From: Bacteroides sp. UBA939
Lineage (GTDB): Bacteria > Bacteroidota > Bacteroidia > Bacteroidales > Bacteroidaceae
Assembly: GCF_002293435.1 (NCBI RefSeq)
Contig: NZ_DBDF01000100.1
Coordinates: 1 to 5,725 of the forward strand
Reading direction: 5' to 3'
DNA: 5,725 nucleotides
The notes under the pieces: generated by a model
What the model was told of the DNA's origin: nothing
Seen by the model: the letters and a program-made list of their open reading frames with translations, nothing else
The model's database searches: none
Made by a program: the position numbers and the translations under genes
Shown here: piece by piece, positions 1-5,617 of the stretch
Layout: each line of letters begins with the position of its first letter
Position numbering within the stretch: the stretch's first letter is position 1

Positions 1-17
1 CAAAATTTAAACAGGCT

Positions 18-1787
18 CTAAACCGATTGTGATTCTCCCAGTTTCCGGTATTCCGACGGACTGATGCCGTACTGTTTGCGGAACAAACGATAGAAAGTAC
101 TCGGTATATTGAAACCGCAACTGAAAGCTATCGCCTCAATCGTCAATTCGGGATGACGGTCGAGCATCTTGCGCGCCTCCTCTATCTTCATGGCACGCAT
201 ATACTCCATCGGAGATTGCCCCGTAACGGCATTCACCGCCTCGGTAAGGGTATTTCTATTGGTACTGAGCACGGAAGTGATTTCGTCGCGATTCATATCG
301 GCATCCAAAAGATGATCGCCGGAAAGCAGATACTCACGCAAGCGGGCAACCAGGTGGTATTGCCCATCGGTAGCCATATCAGCGGGAGCGGCAGTTTCGG
401 CGGGAACTTCCAACGGTTCCGGCTCCCGACAATGCTCCAGCTTGGAGAGTTCGTCTACAAGCTTGTCCTGCTTCTTGATTCGCTCGTACAGTTTGCGGTT
501 CTTGATCGAAATGACCCGGTTATAATAGAAAACACTCGCCAGAAGTAGCGCCAGAATCAGACAAATGCCAAGGGTGAACATGAAATAATAGAAATGACGC
601 TCTTTTTCGGCAATATGCTTTTCCACCTCATAGCGGGTACGCAGTTCGTCGAACCGGGTATTGACCTCCACATTCTTTATACTGTCGTTGGACGCTATGA
701 TTTCGTCAAGCAGCCCGAAGGCTTCATCGTTCCGTCCCATCCGGGCAAGAATCTCCATCTTTATCTTCCTTGCGTTATTAAGGTCAAAGTCCGACTCGCG
801 AACATGCGTCATGGCACTGTCTATAGCGGCAAGCGCTGTGCGATAATCGCCGTGCGCCTGCCCAATCAGCGCCTTCGCCCGCAACAGTTCATATTGGGAT
901 ATGCTGTTGTTGACGCCGTCTTGCAACCTGGCAAGATATACCTCCGCCTTATCGTATTCCCGGCGGTCGATATAGGTATTCATCAATGCCACATGGAGGT
1001 TACCCCATGCTTCGGGCTGGGGTCTGCCTGATGCTTTCTCAAAACGCGCAATGGCTTTTTCGTATTCGGGAACCAGTTGAAGGACTTCGTCATAACGTTT
1101 CTGCGTACGAAGCGACATGCAGAGGAAAGCATAGGCTTGCGTCAGGATATTGTCGTAGCCGGAAGTTTCCCACAGCAGGCTGATGCACTCCCTGAACGAT
1201 TCTTCTTCCTCTTTCAATCTCTGCTGGAGATTATAGGTGAGGGCGGTGGCATAAAGCGCGGTCGCCATTCCCGCCTTATCCTTGCGTTCCGAGGTGCGGG
1301 CATACATTTTCTCCGCCTCTTTTACCGCCTGCTCATAGTCTCCCTTGAGATTGTAAGCGCTTATAAGTTGCATGTGTATCTGATAATAGAACCGCCATTC
1401 CTCGTGCCGGATATAAAAATCAAGATAAGCGGGGGCGTTTTCGATTATCTTATCATATTCGTTGCGGTTGATATGAGAGATAATGATGTTTCCATACACC
1501 ATTCCCTGCATTTTCACATTGCCTTGCCTGATGGCCTCTTCCTCCGTCTGCCGGAACAAGGTAAGCAGCGTATCCATTTTCCGGTCGTCGGCAATTTCTG
1601 TCATATAGAGGTAGTACAGCCGGTTGTATGTTCTCAGTTTGTCGATTCCTTCCGAACTGTCGATAGCACGGCGCAGAGAATCTTTCTGATGTTGAAGAGA
1701 GTTTTGTGCCCGGACAGGCAGGATAAATCCCAAAAGGAATACGCACAGAACAGGTAGCAGCGGATGAGTTGCAGATCTAAGATTCAT
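18..1787 (-). CDS. Membrane-anchored TPR-containing AraC-family transcriptional regulator
   Basis: A 589-residue protein read from the ATG at 1785-1787. The order of parts is: a hydrophobic signal or anchor segment at about 7-27 (basic start, LPVLCVFLLGFILPVRAQ); helical TPR-like repeats at about 45-390 (for example around the NLKGDYEQAVKEAEKMY and DRREYDKAEVYL stretches); one transmembrane helix at about 399-422; a charged, probably coiled-coil linker at 428-450; and a C-terminal AraC double helix-turn-helix at about 478-583. The second HTH carries the typical IAFSCGFNIPSTFYRLFRKQYGISPSEYR signature. The predicted topology puts the TPR region in the periplasm and the DNA-binding domain in the cytoplasm, so it probably senses an envelope or periplasmic cue directly. 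An in-frame TTG at 1841 would add 18 residues, but it lies upstream of the likely transcription start, so the ATG is preferred. The ligand and target genes cannot be told from this window. The family call is firm; the sensory role is inferred. Confidence 0.9.
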   Translation of the reverse strand: MNLRSATHPLLPVLCVFLLGFILPVRAQNSLQHQKDSLRRAIDSSEGIDKLRTYNRLYYLYMTEIADDRKMDTLLTLFRQTEEEAIRQGNVKMQGMVYGNIIISHINRNEYDKIIENAPAYLDFYIRHEEWRFYYQIHMQLISAYNLKGDYEQAVKEAEKMYARTSERKDKAGMATALYATALTYNLQQRLKEEEESFRECISLLWETSGYDNILTQAYAFLCMSLRTQKRYDEVLQLVPEYEKAIARFEKASGRPQPEAWGNLHVALMNTYIDRREYDKAEVYLARLQDGVNNSISQYELLRAKALIGQAHGDYRTALAAIDSAMTHVRESDFDLNNARKIKMEILARMGRNDEAFGLLDEIIASNDSIKNVEVNTRFDELRTRYEVEKHIAEKERHFYYFMFTLGICLILALLLASVFYYNRVISIKNRKLYERIKKQDKLVDELSKLEHCREPEPLEVPAETAAPADMATDGQYHLVARLREYLLSGDHLLDADMNRDEITSVLSTNRNTLTEAVNAVTGQSPMEYMRAMKIEEARKMLDRHPELTIEAIAFSCGFNIPSTFYRLFRKQYGISPSEYRKLGESQSV

Positions 1788-1819
1788 TGTAGCAGGTATA
1801 AATGTGTATTTAACACCTG

Positions 1820-1849
1820 CAAAACTACTAAAATAAATCAATTGGCAAA
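1820..1849 (-). promoter_or_regulatory. Bacteroides-type promoter of the TPR/AraC regulator
   Basis: On the minus strand the -7 box TAGTTTTG (1820-1827) matches TAnnTTTG exactly. A TTTG (1846-1849) lies 18 bases upstream, slightly shorter than the usual 19-21. Transcription would start near 1813-1816, giving a leader of about 25-30 bases before the ATG at 1787. This argues against the upstream TTG start at 1841. Confidence 0.65.
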
Positions 1850-1875
1850 TAAAATCTATGAGAAAATTGCAGGGA

Positions 1876-1895
1876 AACGCACCCGTTCTTCTTAA
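1876..1895. repeat. 20-bp direct repeat, intergenic copy
   Basis: AACGCACCCGTTCTTCTTAA is an exact copy of 2119-2138, which lies inside the alkyltransferase gene. The flanking bases differ on both sides, so the match is exactly 20 bp. This copy is non-coding and sits between the inverted-repeat element and the promoter of the regulator gene. Confidence 0.85.
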
Positions 1896-1899
1896 CCTG

Positions 1900-2066
1900 A
1901 ATAATTCATGCTTTAGGAGTTAGAGGAGTTAAAGGAGTTATCAGCCAACAAGTTGGCTTAGGAGTTAAAGCCGATACTAATGTTATATGATTCACGGACT
2001 ATCGGCTTTAACTCCTTAACTCCTAACGAAGTGATAACTCCTTTAATTCCTACTGTATGAATAATA
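1900..2066. repeat. Nested inverted-repeat element built from GGAGTTA units (REP/MITE-like)
   Basis: An intergenic palindromic structure. The inner arms are 1960-1976 and 2000-2016, a perfect 17-bp inverted repeat around a 23-base loop. The outer arms are 1924-1943 and 2032-2051, 19 of 20 complementary with one G-T wobble. Inside the left half is a small hairpin, AGCCAAC/GTTGGCT at 1943-1958. GGAGTTA occurs four times on the left (1916, 1925, 1934, 1961) and its complement TAACTCC three times on the right (2009, 2017, 2035), plus one variant TAATTCC at 2044. Imperfect end sequences AATAATTCAT (1900-1909) and ATGAATAAT (2058-2066) extend the symmetry. No open reading frame is supported inside. 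It lies just after the alkyltransferase gene and could fold into a long RNA hairpin that ends or stabilises that transcript, but no T-run follows it. A non-autonomous mobile repeat is the other reading. Confidence 0.75.
1916..1942. repeat. Three tandem 9-bp repeats
   Basis: Three consecutive 9-base units, GGAGTTAGA, GGAGTTAAA and GGAGTTATC, identical over their first seven bases. They form the outer left flank of the larger inverted-repeat element, and each can pair with any of the TAACTCC units on the right side, so alternative fold registers are possible. Confidence 0.8.
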
Positions 2067-2070
2067 CAAG

Positions 2071-2388
2071 TCAGAATTCTTGTAGATTTATAATCTCCCA
2101 ACCATAGACCGCTACATCAACGCACCCGTTCTTCTTAAAGATTATGCCTTCCTTCTCCAACAATTCGCGTTGTTCCGGCCAGAAAGGCGCCGGTCGCCCC
2201 AGGCTATTGACTACCCGATGGCAAGGAAGGTTCCGCCCTGCAGGTGCGTTATGCATAGCCTGCCCTACCATACGCGAACATTGGGACTTTCCTACGAGGT
2301 AAGCAATCTGTCCGTACGTCAGCACACGCCCCGCAGGAATAGAAGCTACAATACTGTAGACTTCGTTATAAAACACGTCTTTTTTCAT
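2071..2388 (-). CDS. MGMT-family methylated-DNA-protein cysteine methyltransferase domain protein (alkyltransferase-like)
   Basis: A 105-residue single-domain protein, read from ATG 2386-2388. It has the DNA-binding helix-turn-helix of O6-alkylguanine-DNA alkyltransferases (GRVLTYGQIAYLVG, 20-33; SRMVGQAMHNAP, 38-49, with the likely arginine finger R39). The active-site motif PCHRVV (55-60) has C56 as the expected alkyl acceptor. Members of this family flip out O6-alkylguanine and either move the alkyl group to that cysteine or, when it is replaced by W, only flag the lesion for excision repair (ATL proteins such as E. coli YbaZ). The N-terminal RNase H-like domain of full Ogt/Ada is absent. 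The short length and the ending (W-x2-Q, EGIIF, then YGWE) look more like ATL proteins than Ogt, yet the cysteine is kept. An in-frame ATG at 2415 would add nine residues that overlap promoter-like sequence, so the shorter start is chosen. Catalytic activity is plausible but unproven. Confidence 0.88.
   Translation of the reverse strand: MKKDVFYNEVYSIVASIPAGRVLTYGQIAYLVGKSQCSRMVGQAMHNAPAGRNLPCHRVVNSLGRPAPFWPEQRELLEKEGIIFKKNGCVDVAVYGWEIINLQEF
2119..2138. repeat. 20-bp direct repeat, copy inside the alkyltransferase gene
   Basis: The second copy of AACGCACCCGTTCTTCTTAA. On the minus strand it encodes the KKNGCV part of the alkyltransferase C-terminal region (about residues 85-90). The reading frame continues normally past it, so this is most simply the original copy and 1876-1895 the duplicate. 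Confidence 0.85.
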
Positions 2389-2393
2389 GGCGA

Positions 2394-2425
2394 CGAAAGA
2401 ACTGAAATAAATCATAAATTCCAAA
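2394..2425 (-). promoter_or_regulatory. Possible promoter of the alkyltransferase gene
   Basis: On the minus strand a TTTG (2422-2425) is followed after 20 bases by TTCTTTCG (2394-2401), a degenerate form of TAnnTTTG. The region resembles the regulator's promoter (GATTTATTT followed by AGT). It would give a very short leader before ATG 2388. The weak -7 match keeps confidence low. Confidence 0.35.
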
Positions 2426-2440
2426 TAATAAGATAAGGTT

Positions 2441-2471
2441 TTTTAGTTCAAAACAAAAAATCGTATCTTTG
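2441..2471 (+). promoter_or_regulatory. Bacteroides-type promoter of the kinase-like gene
   Basis: TATCTTTG at 2464-2471 matches the -7 consensus TAnnTTTG exactly. A T-rich TTTT (2441-2444) stands 19 bases upstream in the -33 position. Transcription would begin around 2475-2478, only a few bases before the ATG at 2480, so the message would be nearly leaderless. It is divergent from the alkyltransferase promoter. Confidence 0.65.
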
Positions 2472-2479
2472 TGCTATAT

Positions 2480-3175
2480 ATGAATAACAAAGACGAGCAA
2501 TATGGAAAAGCTAAATCAATATCATCGCCAGGTTATAGCAAAGAAAATGAAATCTGTTGCCTACTGGACGAAGCATCCGATGTCGCGCGAGGAGTGCTTG
2601 AATCAATTCAAGCGATTGCGGGAACAACGGTTGTTAAGAGAATCCAAATTACAAACCTCGAAAGATTTGCAAGAGACAAAGGCTATTGGATAGAAGATAT
2701 CAATCAATTAGGAATCTTCTCAGACAGAGGCTCTGAGAATGAAGTCTATTTATCAAAAAAGGACAATGCTATCGTTTATAAACTAAATGACTTCCGTTAT
2801 TCGGATGACAATCTATCTCAATTTTTTGAACGAATAAAGATTCATAATTTCTATTTTCCGGACTGCTCGTATAAGTTAATAGGTTTTGCCCAAAATCAAA
2901 CTGGTAAATTCTGTGCCGTACTGTCACAACCTTTCATCGCAGCGATGCGTGAAGCAACAGAGTCTGAAATAAAAGAGGAACTTAACAAAATGGGATTTAA
3001 ACCGGAATTAGGTGGCGAGTATTTCTCAAATGGCAGATACGATATATTCGATGCCCTGCCTAACAATGTGTTAGTAGGAAACGACAAGCATCTCTACTTC
3101 ATTGATACAATTATCTACAAAAACCAAGATGGTGGATTTGATATATACAGGAGCCTATCTCCACGATATAAATAA
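2480..3175 (+). CDS. Solitary polyvalent-protein-type kinase domain protein
   Basis: A 231-residue cytoplasmic protein without signal or membrane segments. It resembles the putative Ser/Thr/Tyr kinase domain found in the large 'polyvalent' proteins of phages and conjugative elements, here standing alone. Visible kinase-like elements are: a glycine-loop-like GSENEVYL (84-91); a VAIK-like lysine in AIVYKLND (K101); a hinge-like stretch AVLSQPFI (146-153); a catalytic-loop-like D191ALPNN196 with the D-x4-N spacing of kinases; and a metal-binding-type aspartate in YFIDT (D209). The N-terminal 80 residues hold a helix (LLDEASDVARGVLESIQ) that I read as typical of these proteins. An upstream in-frame GTG (2471) falls inside the -7 box, so ATG 2480 is used. 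The gene looks AT-richer than the regulator gene (21 G/C in the 60 bases at 2761-2820, against 29 at 1021-1080), consistent with horizontal transfer. Substrate unknown; it could be an inactive pseudokinase. The family call is from remembered motif resemblance, not a search. Confidence 0.7.
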   Translation: MNNKDEQYGKAKSISSPGYSKENEICCLLDEASDVARGVLESIQAIAGTTVVKRIQITNLERFARDKGYWIEDINQLGIFSDRGSENEVYLSKKDNAIVYKLNDFRYSDDNLSQFFERIKIHNFYFPDCSYKLIGFAQNQTGKFCAVLSQPFIAAMREATESEIKEELNKMGFKPELGGEYFSNGRYDIFDALPNNVLVGNDKHLYFIDTIIYKNQDGGFDIYRSLSPRYK

Positions 3176-3224
3176 TGTCGCGCCCTGACATTGCCATAAA
3201 TATGAAGAATTAAAACAAAATAAC

Positions 3225-3518
3225 ATGTCCCGCATTGAACAGGAAAAGAAAACCGTGGAACAGATGATCCGTCTCTATTGCCGAAAGAAAGAGGGAAACA
3301 AAACATTGTGCCCGCAATGCAAGGAACTATTAGTATATGCACATACACGGCTTTCGCATTGCCCATTCGGTGATGGGAAACCAACTTGCCGGCTTTGTAG
3401 CATACATTGTTATAAAGCTGAAATGAAAGAACAGATGAGAAAAGTGATGAAATGGGCAGGCCCCAGAATGTTGCTATACCACCCCGTGACGGCTATCCGG
3501 CACTTGTGGCAAGAGTAG
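3225..3518 (+). CDS. ygbA: YgbA-family (nitrous oxide-stimulated promoter family) protein
   Basis: A 97-residue protein matching E. coli YgbA along its length. Shared features are a basic, helical N-terminus (EQEKKTVEQMIRLYCRKK), a cysteine cluster C46-x8-C55-x2-C58-x3-C62 with the HCY motif, and the conserved ending MKWAGPRMLLYHPVTAIRHL. An extra CPQC pair (C29, C32) is present. In E. coli the gene belongs to the NsrR nitric-oxide regulon; its biochemical activity is not settled. The cysteines suggest bound metal or an NO-reactive site (inference). It starts 49 bp after the kinase-like gene with no clear terminator or consensus promoter between them, so the two may be co-transcribed. Its stop codon is only 2 bp from that of the convergent DUF4130 gene. 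I see no obvious NsrR- or HcpR-like operator upstream. The C-terminus is somewhat shorter than the E. coli protein, but the conserved core is complete. Confidence 0.87.
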   Translation: MSRIEQEKKTVEQMIRLYCRKKEGNKTLCPQCKELLVYAHTRLSHCPFGDGKPTCRLCSIHCYKAEMKEQMRKVMKWAGPRMLLYHPVTAIRHLWQE

Positions 3519-3520
3519 AA

Positions 3521-4291
3521 CTACTGCTTCTCCGTCATGTGTTTCCAATAACGTACAGGCATATCTTGCTTGTGCTTTCGCGGATTCAACCGTTCTTTGA
3601 TGCAGATAGCCTTAAAATACATCTTCCATAACTGCTGAAAGAGTTTTTCGTCCTTATCCATCAGCCTTTCATCAAGCATACCGGTAATGAGATGTTTTTC
3701 ACGAGACCCTTCCTCAAAGCTAACTTGCCGCACCTCTTTCAAATCATAATAAAAACCATACGCCCGCTTGATGTCGTATATCAGCCAAGGCTGGTCGGCA
3801 AAACGATCTTTAAAATGATCGATAGCCAAGGGCAATGCATTCTTCTCAGGTTCTACAGCAGCAAAGAATGTGCCGTCCGCAGCTTTTTGAAAGCGAACGA
3901 ACTGAAGCATGCGCAACCGCTCCCAATCCACTCTTTTCCACATACGGGAGAATTCAAGGACATCAGAATCAGAAAAATTTGTTTCTATAGAACAGGGAGC
4001 ATCTATCGCCTTGCGGATATAACGGAACAGGAGCATGGGAGTTTCCGGTTCCTCTGCCAGCCAGCACTGCGCCAGGCAGGATAATGCAGAGGAAGAGAGT
4101 TTCTTTCCCAAGCCGCGCCATACGCGTTCTGCCTTTTCTTTTTCGGTAATTACCGTGAAAGCATCGTCGTAGAACAGGGGCAAAGGTTCTCCTTCCAACA
4201 ATAAGATGTCCGGAAATACACGACGGGAATAGGCTTCAAAAACAGAAGTCAGCAACCCTTCAAAGGTATTGTCGAAAAGGAAAATGTTCAT
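3521..4291 (-). CDS. TIGR03915/DUF4130-type putative DNA metabolism protein, partner of the radical SAM protein
   Basis: A 256-residue protein with the features of the DUF4130 family. The N-terminus MNIFLFDNTFEGLLTSVFEAY (1-21) is characteristic. The central block has MLQFVRFQKAADGTFFAAVEP (128-148), then DHFKDRFADQPWLIYDIKRAYGFYYD (158-183). The C-terminus KAICIKERLNPRKHKQDMPVRYWKHMTE is basic and tryptophan/histidine-containing, typical of this group. The family is known to occur beside the radical SAM protein described at 4295-5560 and, in other bacteria, fused to a uracil-DNA-glycosylase-superfamily domain. Here it is the short form with no glycosylase domain. Its ATG lies three bases after the radical SAM stop codon, so the pair is almost certainly one operon with coupled translation. 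The basic C-terminus could bind nucleic acid (inference). No enzymatic activity is established for the family; a role in DNA repair or modification is assigned only by association. Confidence 0.88.
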   Translation of the reverse strand: MNIFLFDNTFEGLLTSVFEAYSRRVFPDILLLEGEPLPLFYDDAFTVITEKEKAERVWRGLGKKLSSSALSCLAQCWLAEEPETPMLLFRYIRKAIDAPCSIETNFSDSDVLEFSRMWKRVDWERLRMLQFVRFQKAADGTFFAAVEPEKNALPLAIDHFKDRFADQPWLIYDIKRAYGFYYDLKEVRQVSFEEGSREKHLITGMLDERLMDKDEKLFQQLWKMYFKAICIKERLNPRKHKQDMPVRYWKHMTEKQ

Positions 4292-4294
4292 ATC

Positions 4295-5560
4295 TCAGTC
4301 CTGAAAATCAAGCAACAGTTGTTTTTCATCTACTTTCTTTTTACTCGGCTTCACTATCAGCAAGCCTCGGACAGCCTGTGGTGTCATCTCATTTACCGTC
4401 TTCATGGGCAGTTCATTGCAAGTGATGAAGTACTGCGCTTTCTTCATCACCACTCCTATTTTCTTCAGTTCGTAGAAACCCAGTTTAGAGAAACGGCGTG
4501 ACGCCACAATTAGCCGTGCCGACTTTACTCCGACACCCGGTACACGCAATAGCATTTCATACTCCGCCCGGTTGATGTCTACAGGAAACTGTTCGGGATG
4601 GCGCAATGCCCACGACAGCTTAGGGTCTATCTCCAAATCCAAATCAGGATATGCCTCGTCCACTATCTCTTCTACTTTAAATTGGTAGAAACGCATTAAC
4701 CAATCCGCCTGATAAAGCCGGTTTTCGCGTACCAAAGGAGGTTGTTTCAGAGCAGGCAAACGTGTATCATAAGTATTTACGGAAATATAACCGGAGTAAT
4801 ATACGCGCCTCATAGTGGGTCCTTTATAGAGTGCGGATGAAAGATGGAGAATATCCTTGTCTGTCTCTGCCGTAGCGCCTACAATCATTTGCGTGCTTTG
4901 CCCGGCAGGAGCGAAACGGGGCGCATGACGATGTTTCTTCCGCTCTTCCGAACTCTCTAACACTCCCTGCTGGATATAACGCATCGGTGCGTACACACTC
5001 TTATGATCCTTCTCGGGAGCGAGGAGTTTCAGGTTTTCTTCTTTGGGTATTTCCACATTAACGCTGAGACGGTCGGCATACAGTCCTGCCTCATTCACCA
5101 GTTCACGACTGGCGCCGGGAATGCTTTTCAAATGAATATATCCATTAAAGCGGTGTATGGTGCGTAGATCTTTTGCAACACGCACCAGGCGTTCCATAGT
5201 ATAATCAGGACTTCGCACAACACCGCTACTCAGGAACAGCCCTTCTATATAATTACGGCGGTAGAATTCCATCGTCAAGTCTACAAGTTCACTAACGGAA
5301 AGTGTAGCGCGCGGCAAATCATTTGAACGCCGGTTGATGCAATAGGCGCAATCATAGATGCAGTAGTTGGTCAGCATCACCTTTAGCAAGGAGATACAAC
5401 GCCCATCCTCGGCAAAACTATGGCAAATTCCCCAACCACCCACGGTATTGCCTACCATACCCGGCTTGTTAGACCGCACGGTGCCGCTGGAAGCACACGA
5501 AACGTCATATTTCGCAGACTCTGCCAATATTTTCAATTTATTAAGAACATTCTCGTTCAT
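4295..5560 (-). CDS. Putative DNA modification/repair radical SAM protein (TIGR03916 type)
   Basis: A 421-residue cytoplasmic radical SAM enzyme. The 4Fe-4S-binding CX3CX2C motif is at C67, C71 and C74 (NYCIYDCAYC), followed by the TIM-barrel part (about 60-300) with GLFLSSGVVRSPDYTMERL and YIHLKSIPGA. Extra cysteines C22, C46 and C55 precede it and might bind a second cluster (inference). The C-terminal region holds helix-hairpin-helix DNA-binding motifs: FPVDINRAEYEMLLRVPGVG with KSARLIVASRR (about 325-356), and a second at about 357-381. This combination defines the family annotated as a putative DNA modification/repair radical SAM protein, whose usual partner is the gene directly downstream. 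It would generate a 5'-deoxyadenosyl radical to act on a base or nucleic-acid-bound substrate; the reaction is unknown. ATG 5558-5560 is preferred over an in-frame GTG nine bases upstream. The family call is strong; the substrate is unassigned. Confidence 0.9.
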   Translation of the reverse strand: MNENVLNKLKILAESAKYDVSCASSGTVRSNKPGMVGNTVGGWGICHSFAEDGRCISLLKVMLTNYCIYDCAYCINRRSNDLPRATLSVSELVDLTMEFYRRNYIEGLFLSSGVVRSPDYTMERLVRVAKDLRTIHRFNGYIHLKSIPGASRELVNEAGLYADRLSVNVEIPKEENLKLLAPEKDHKSVYAPMRYIQQGVLESSEERKKHRHAPRFAPAGQSTQMIVGATAETDKDILHLSSALYKGPTMRRVYYSGYISVNTYDTRLPALKQPPLVRENRLYQADWLMRFYQFKVEEIVDEAYPDLDLEIDPKLSWALRHPEQFPVDINRAEYEMLLRVPGVGVKSARLIVASRRFSKLGFYELKKIGVVMKKAQYFITCNELPMKTVNEMTPQAVRGLLIVKPSKKKVDEKQLLLDFQD

Positions 5561-5585
5561 ATCTGCCACTCACTCTAAATTGGCT

Positions 5586-5617
5586 CAAAAATAGTAAATC
5601 GAGGAGAACCACACAAA
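5586..5617 (-). promoter_or_regulatory. Bacteroides-type promoter of the radical SAM/DUF4130 operon
   Basis: On the minus strand TTTG (5614-5617) is followed after 20 bases by TATTTTTG (5586-5593), an exact match to TTTG-N19-21-TAnnTTTG. Transcription would start near 5580, leaving a leader of roughly 20 bases to ATG 5560. It is the best promoter in the window. Confidence 0.75.

Noticed and set aside
1077..1757. Long plus-strand open frame (226 codons) opposite the TPR/AraC gene, with others at 153-548 and 594-1031
   Set aside because: They lie wholly antisense to a well-supported gene with clear domains, show no recognisable motifs, and have no promoter-like sequence ahead of them.
1788..1841. 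N-terminal extension of the regulator (starting MIYFSSF) from a TTG codon; the same heptapeptide appears ahead of the alkyltransferase
   Set aside because: The shared peptide comes from similar promoter-region sequence (GATTTATTT, AGT, TTT) being read as codons. The extension lies at or before the likely transcription start.
1943..2016. Intrinsic terminator for the alkyltransferase gene
   Set aside because: The stems are strong but no T-run follows on the minus strand, and the loop is 23 bases. Kept as a repeat element with only a possible termination role.
1900..2066. CRISPR array
   Set aside because: The repeat units are only 7-9 bases, directly adjacent or inverted, with no regular 30-base spacers and no cas genes nearby.
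1876..2138. Simple transposon target-site duplication flanking the palindrome
   Set aside because: The direct repeats are not adjacent to the ends of the palindrome (one lies 50 bases inside the gene), so a plain insertion with a 20-bp duplication does not fit.
3115..3384. Minus-strand open frame of 89 codons overlapping the ends of the kinase-like and YgbA-family genes
   Set aside because: It is antisense to two supported genes, has no family motifs and has no promoter.
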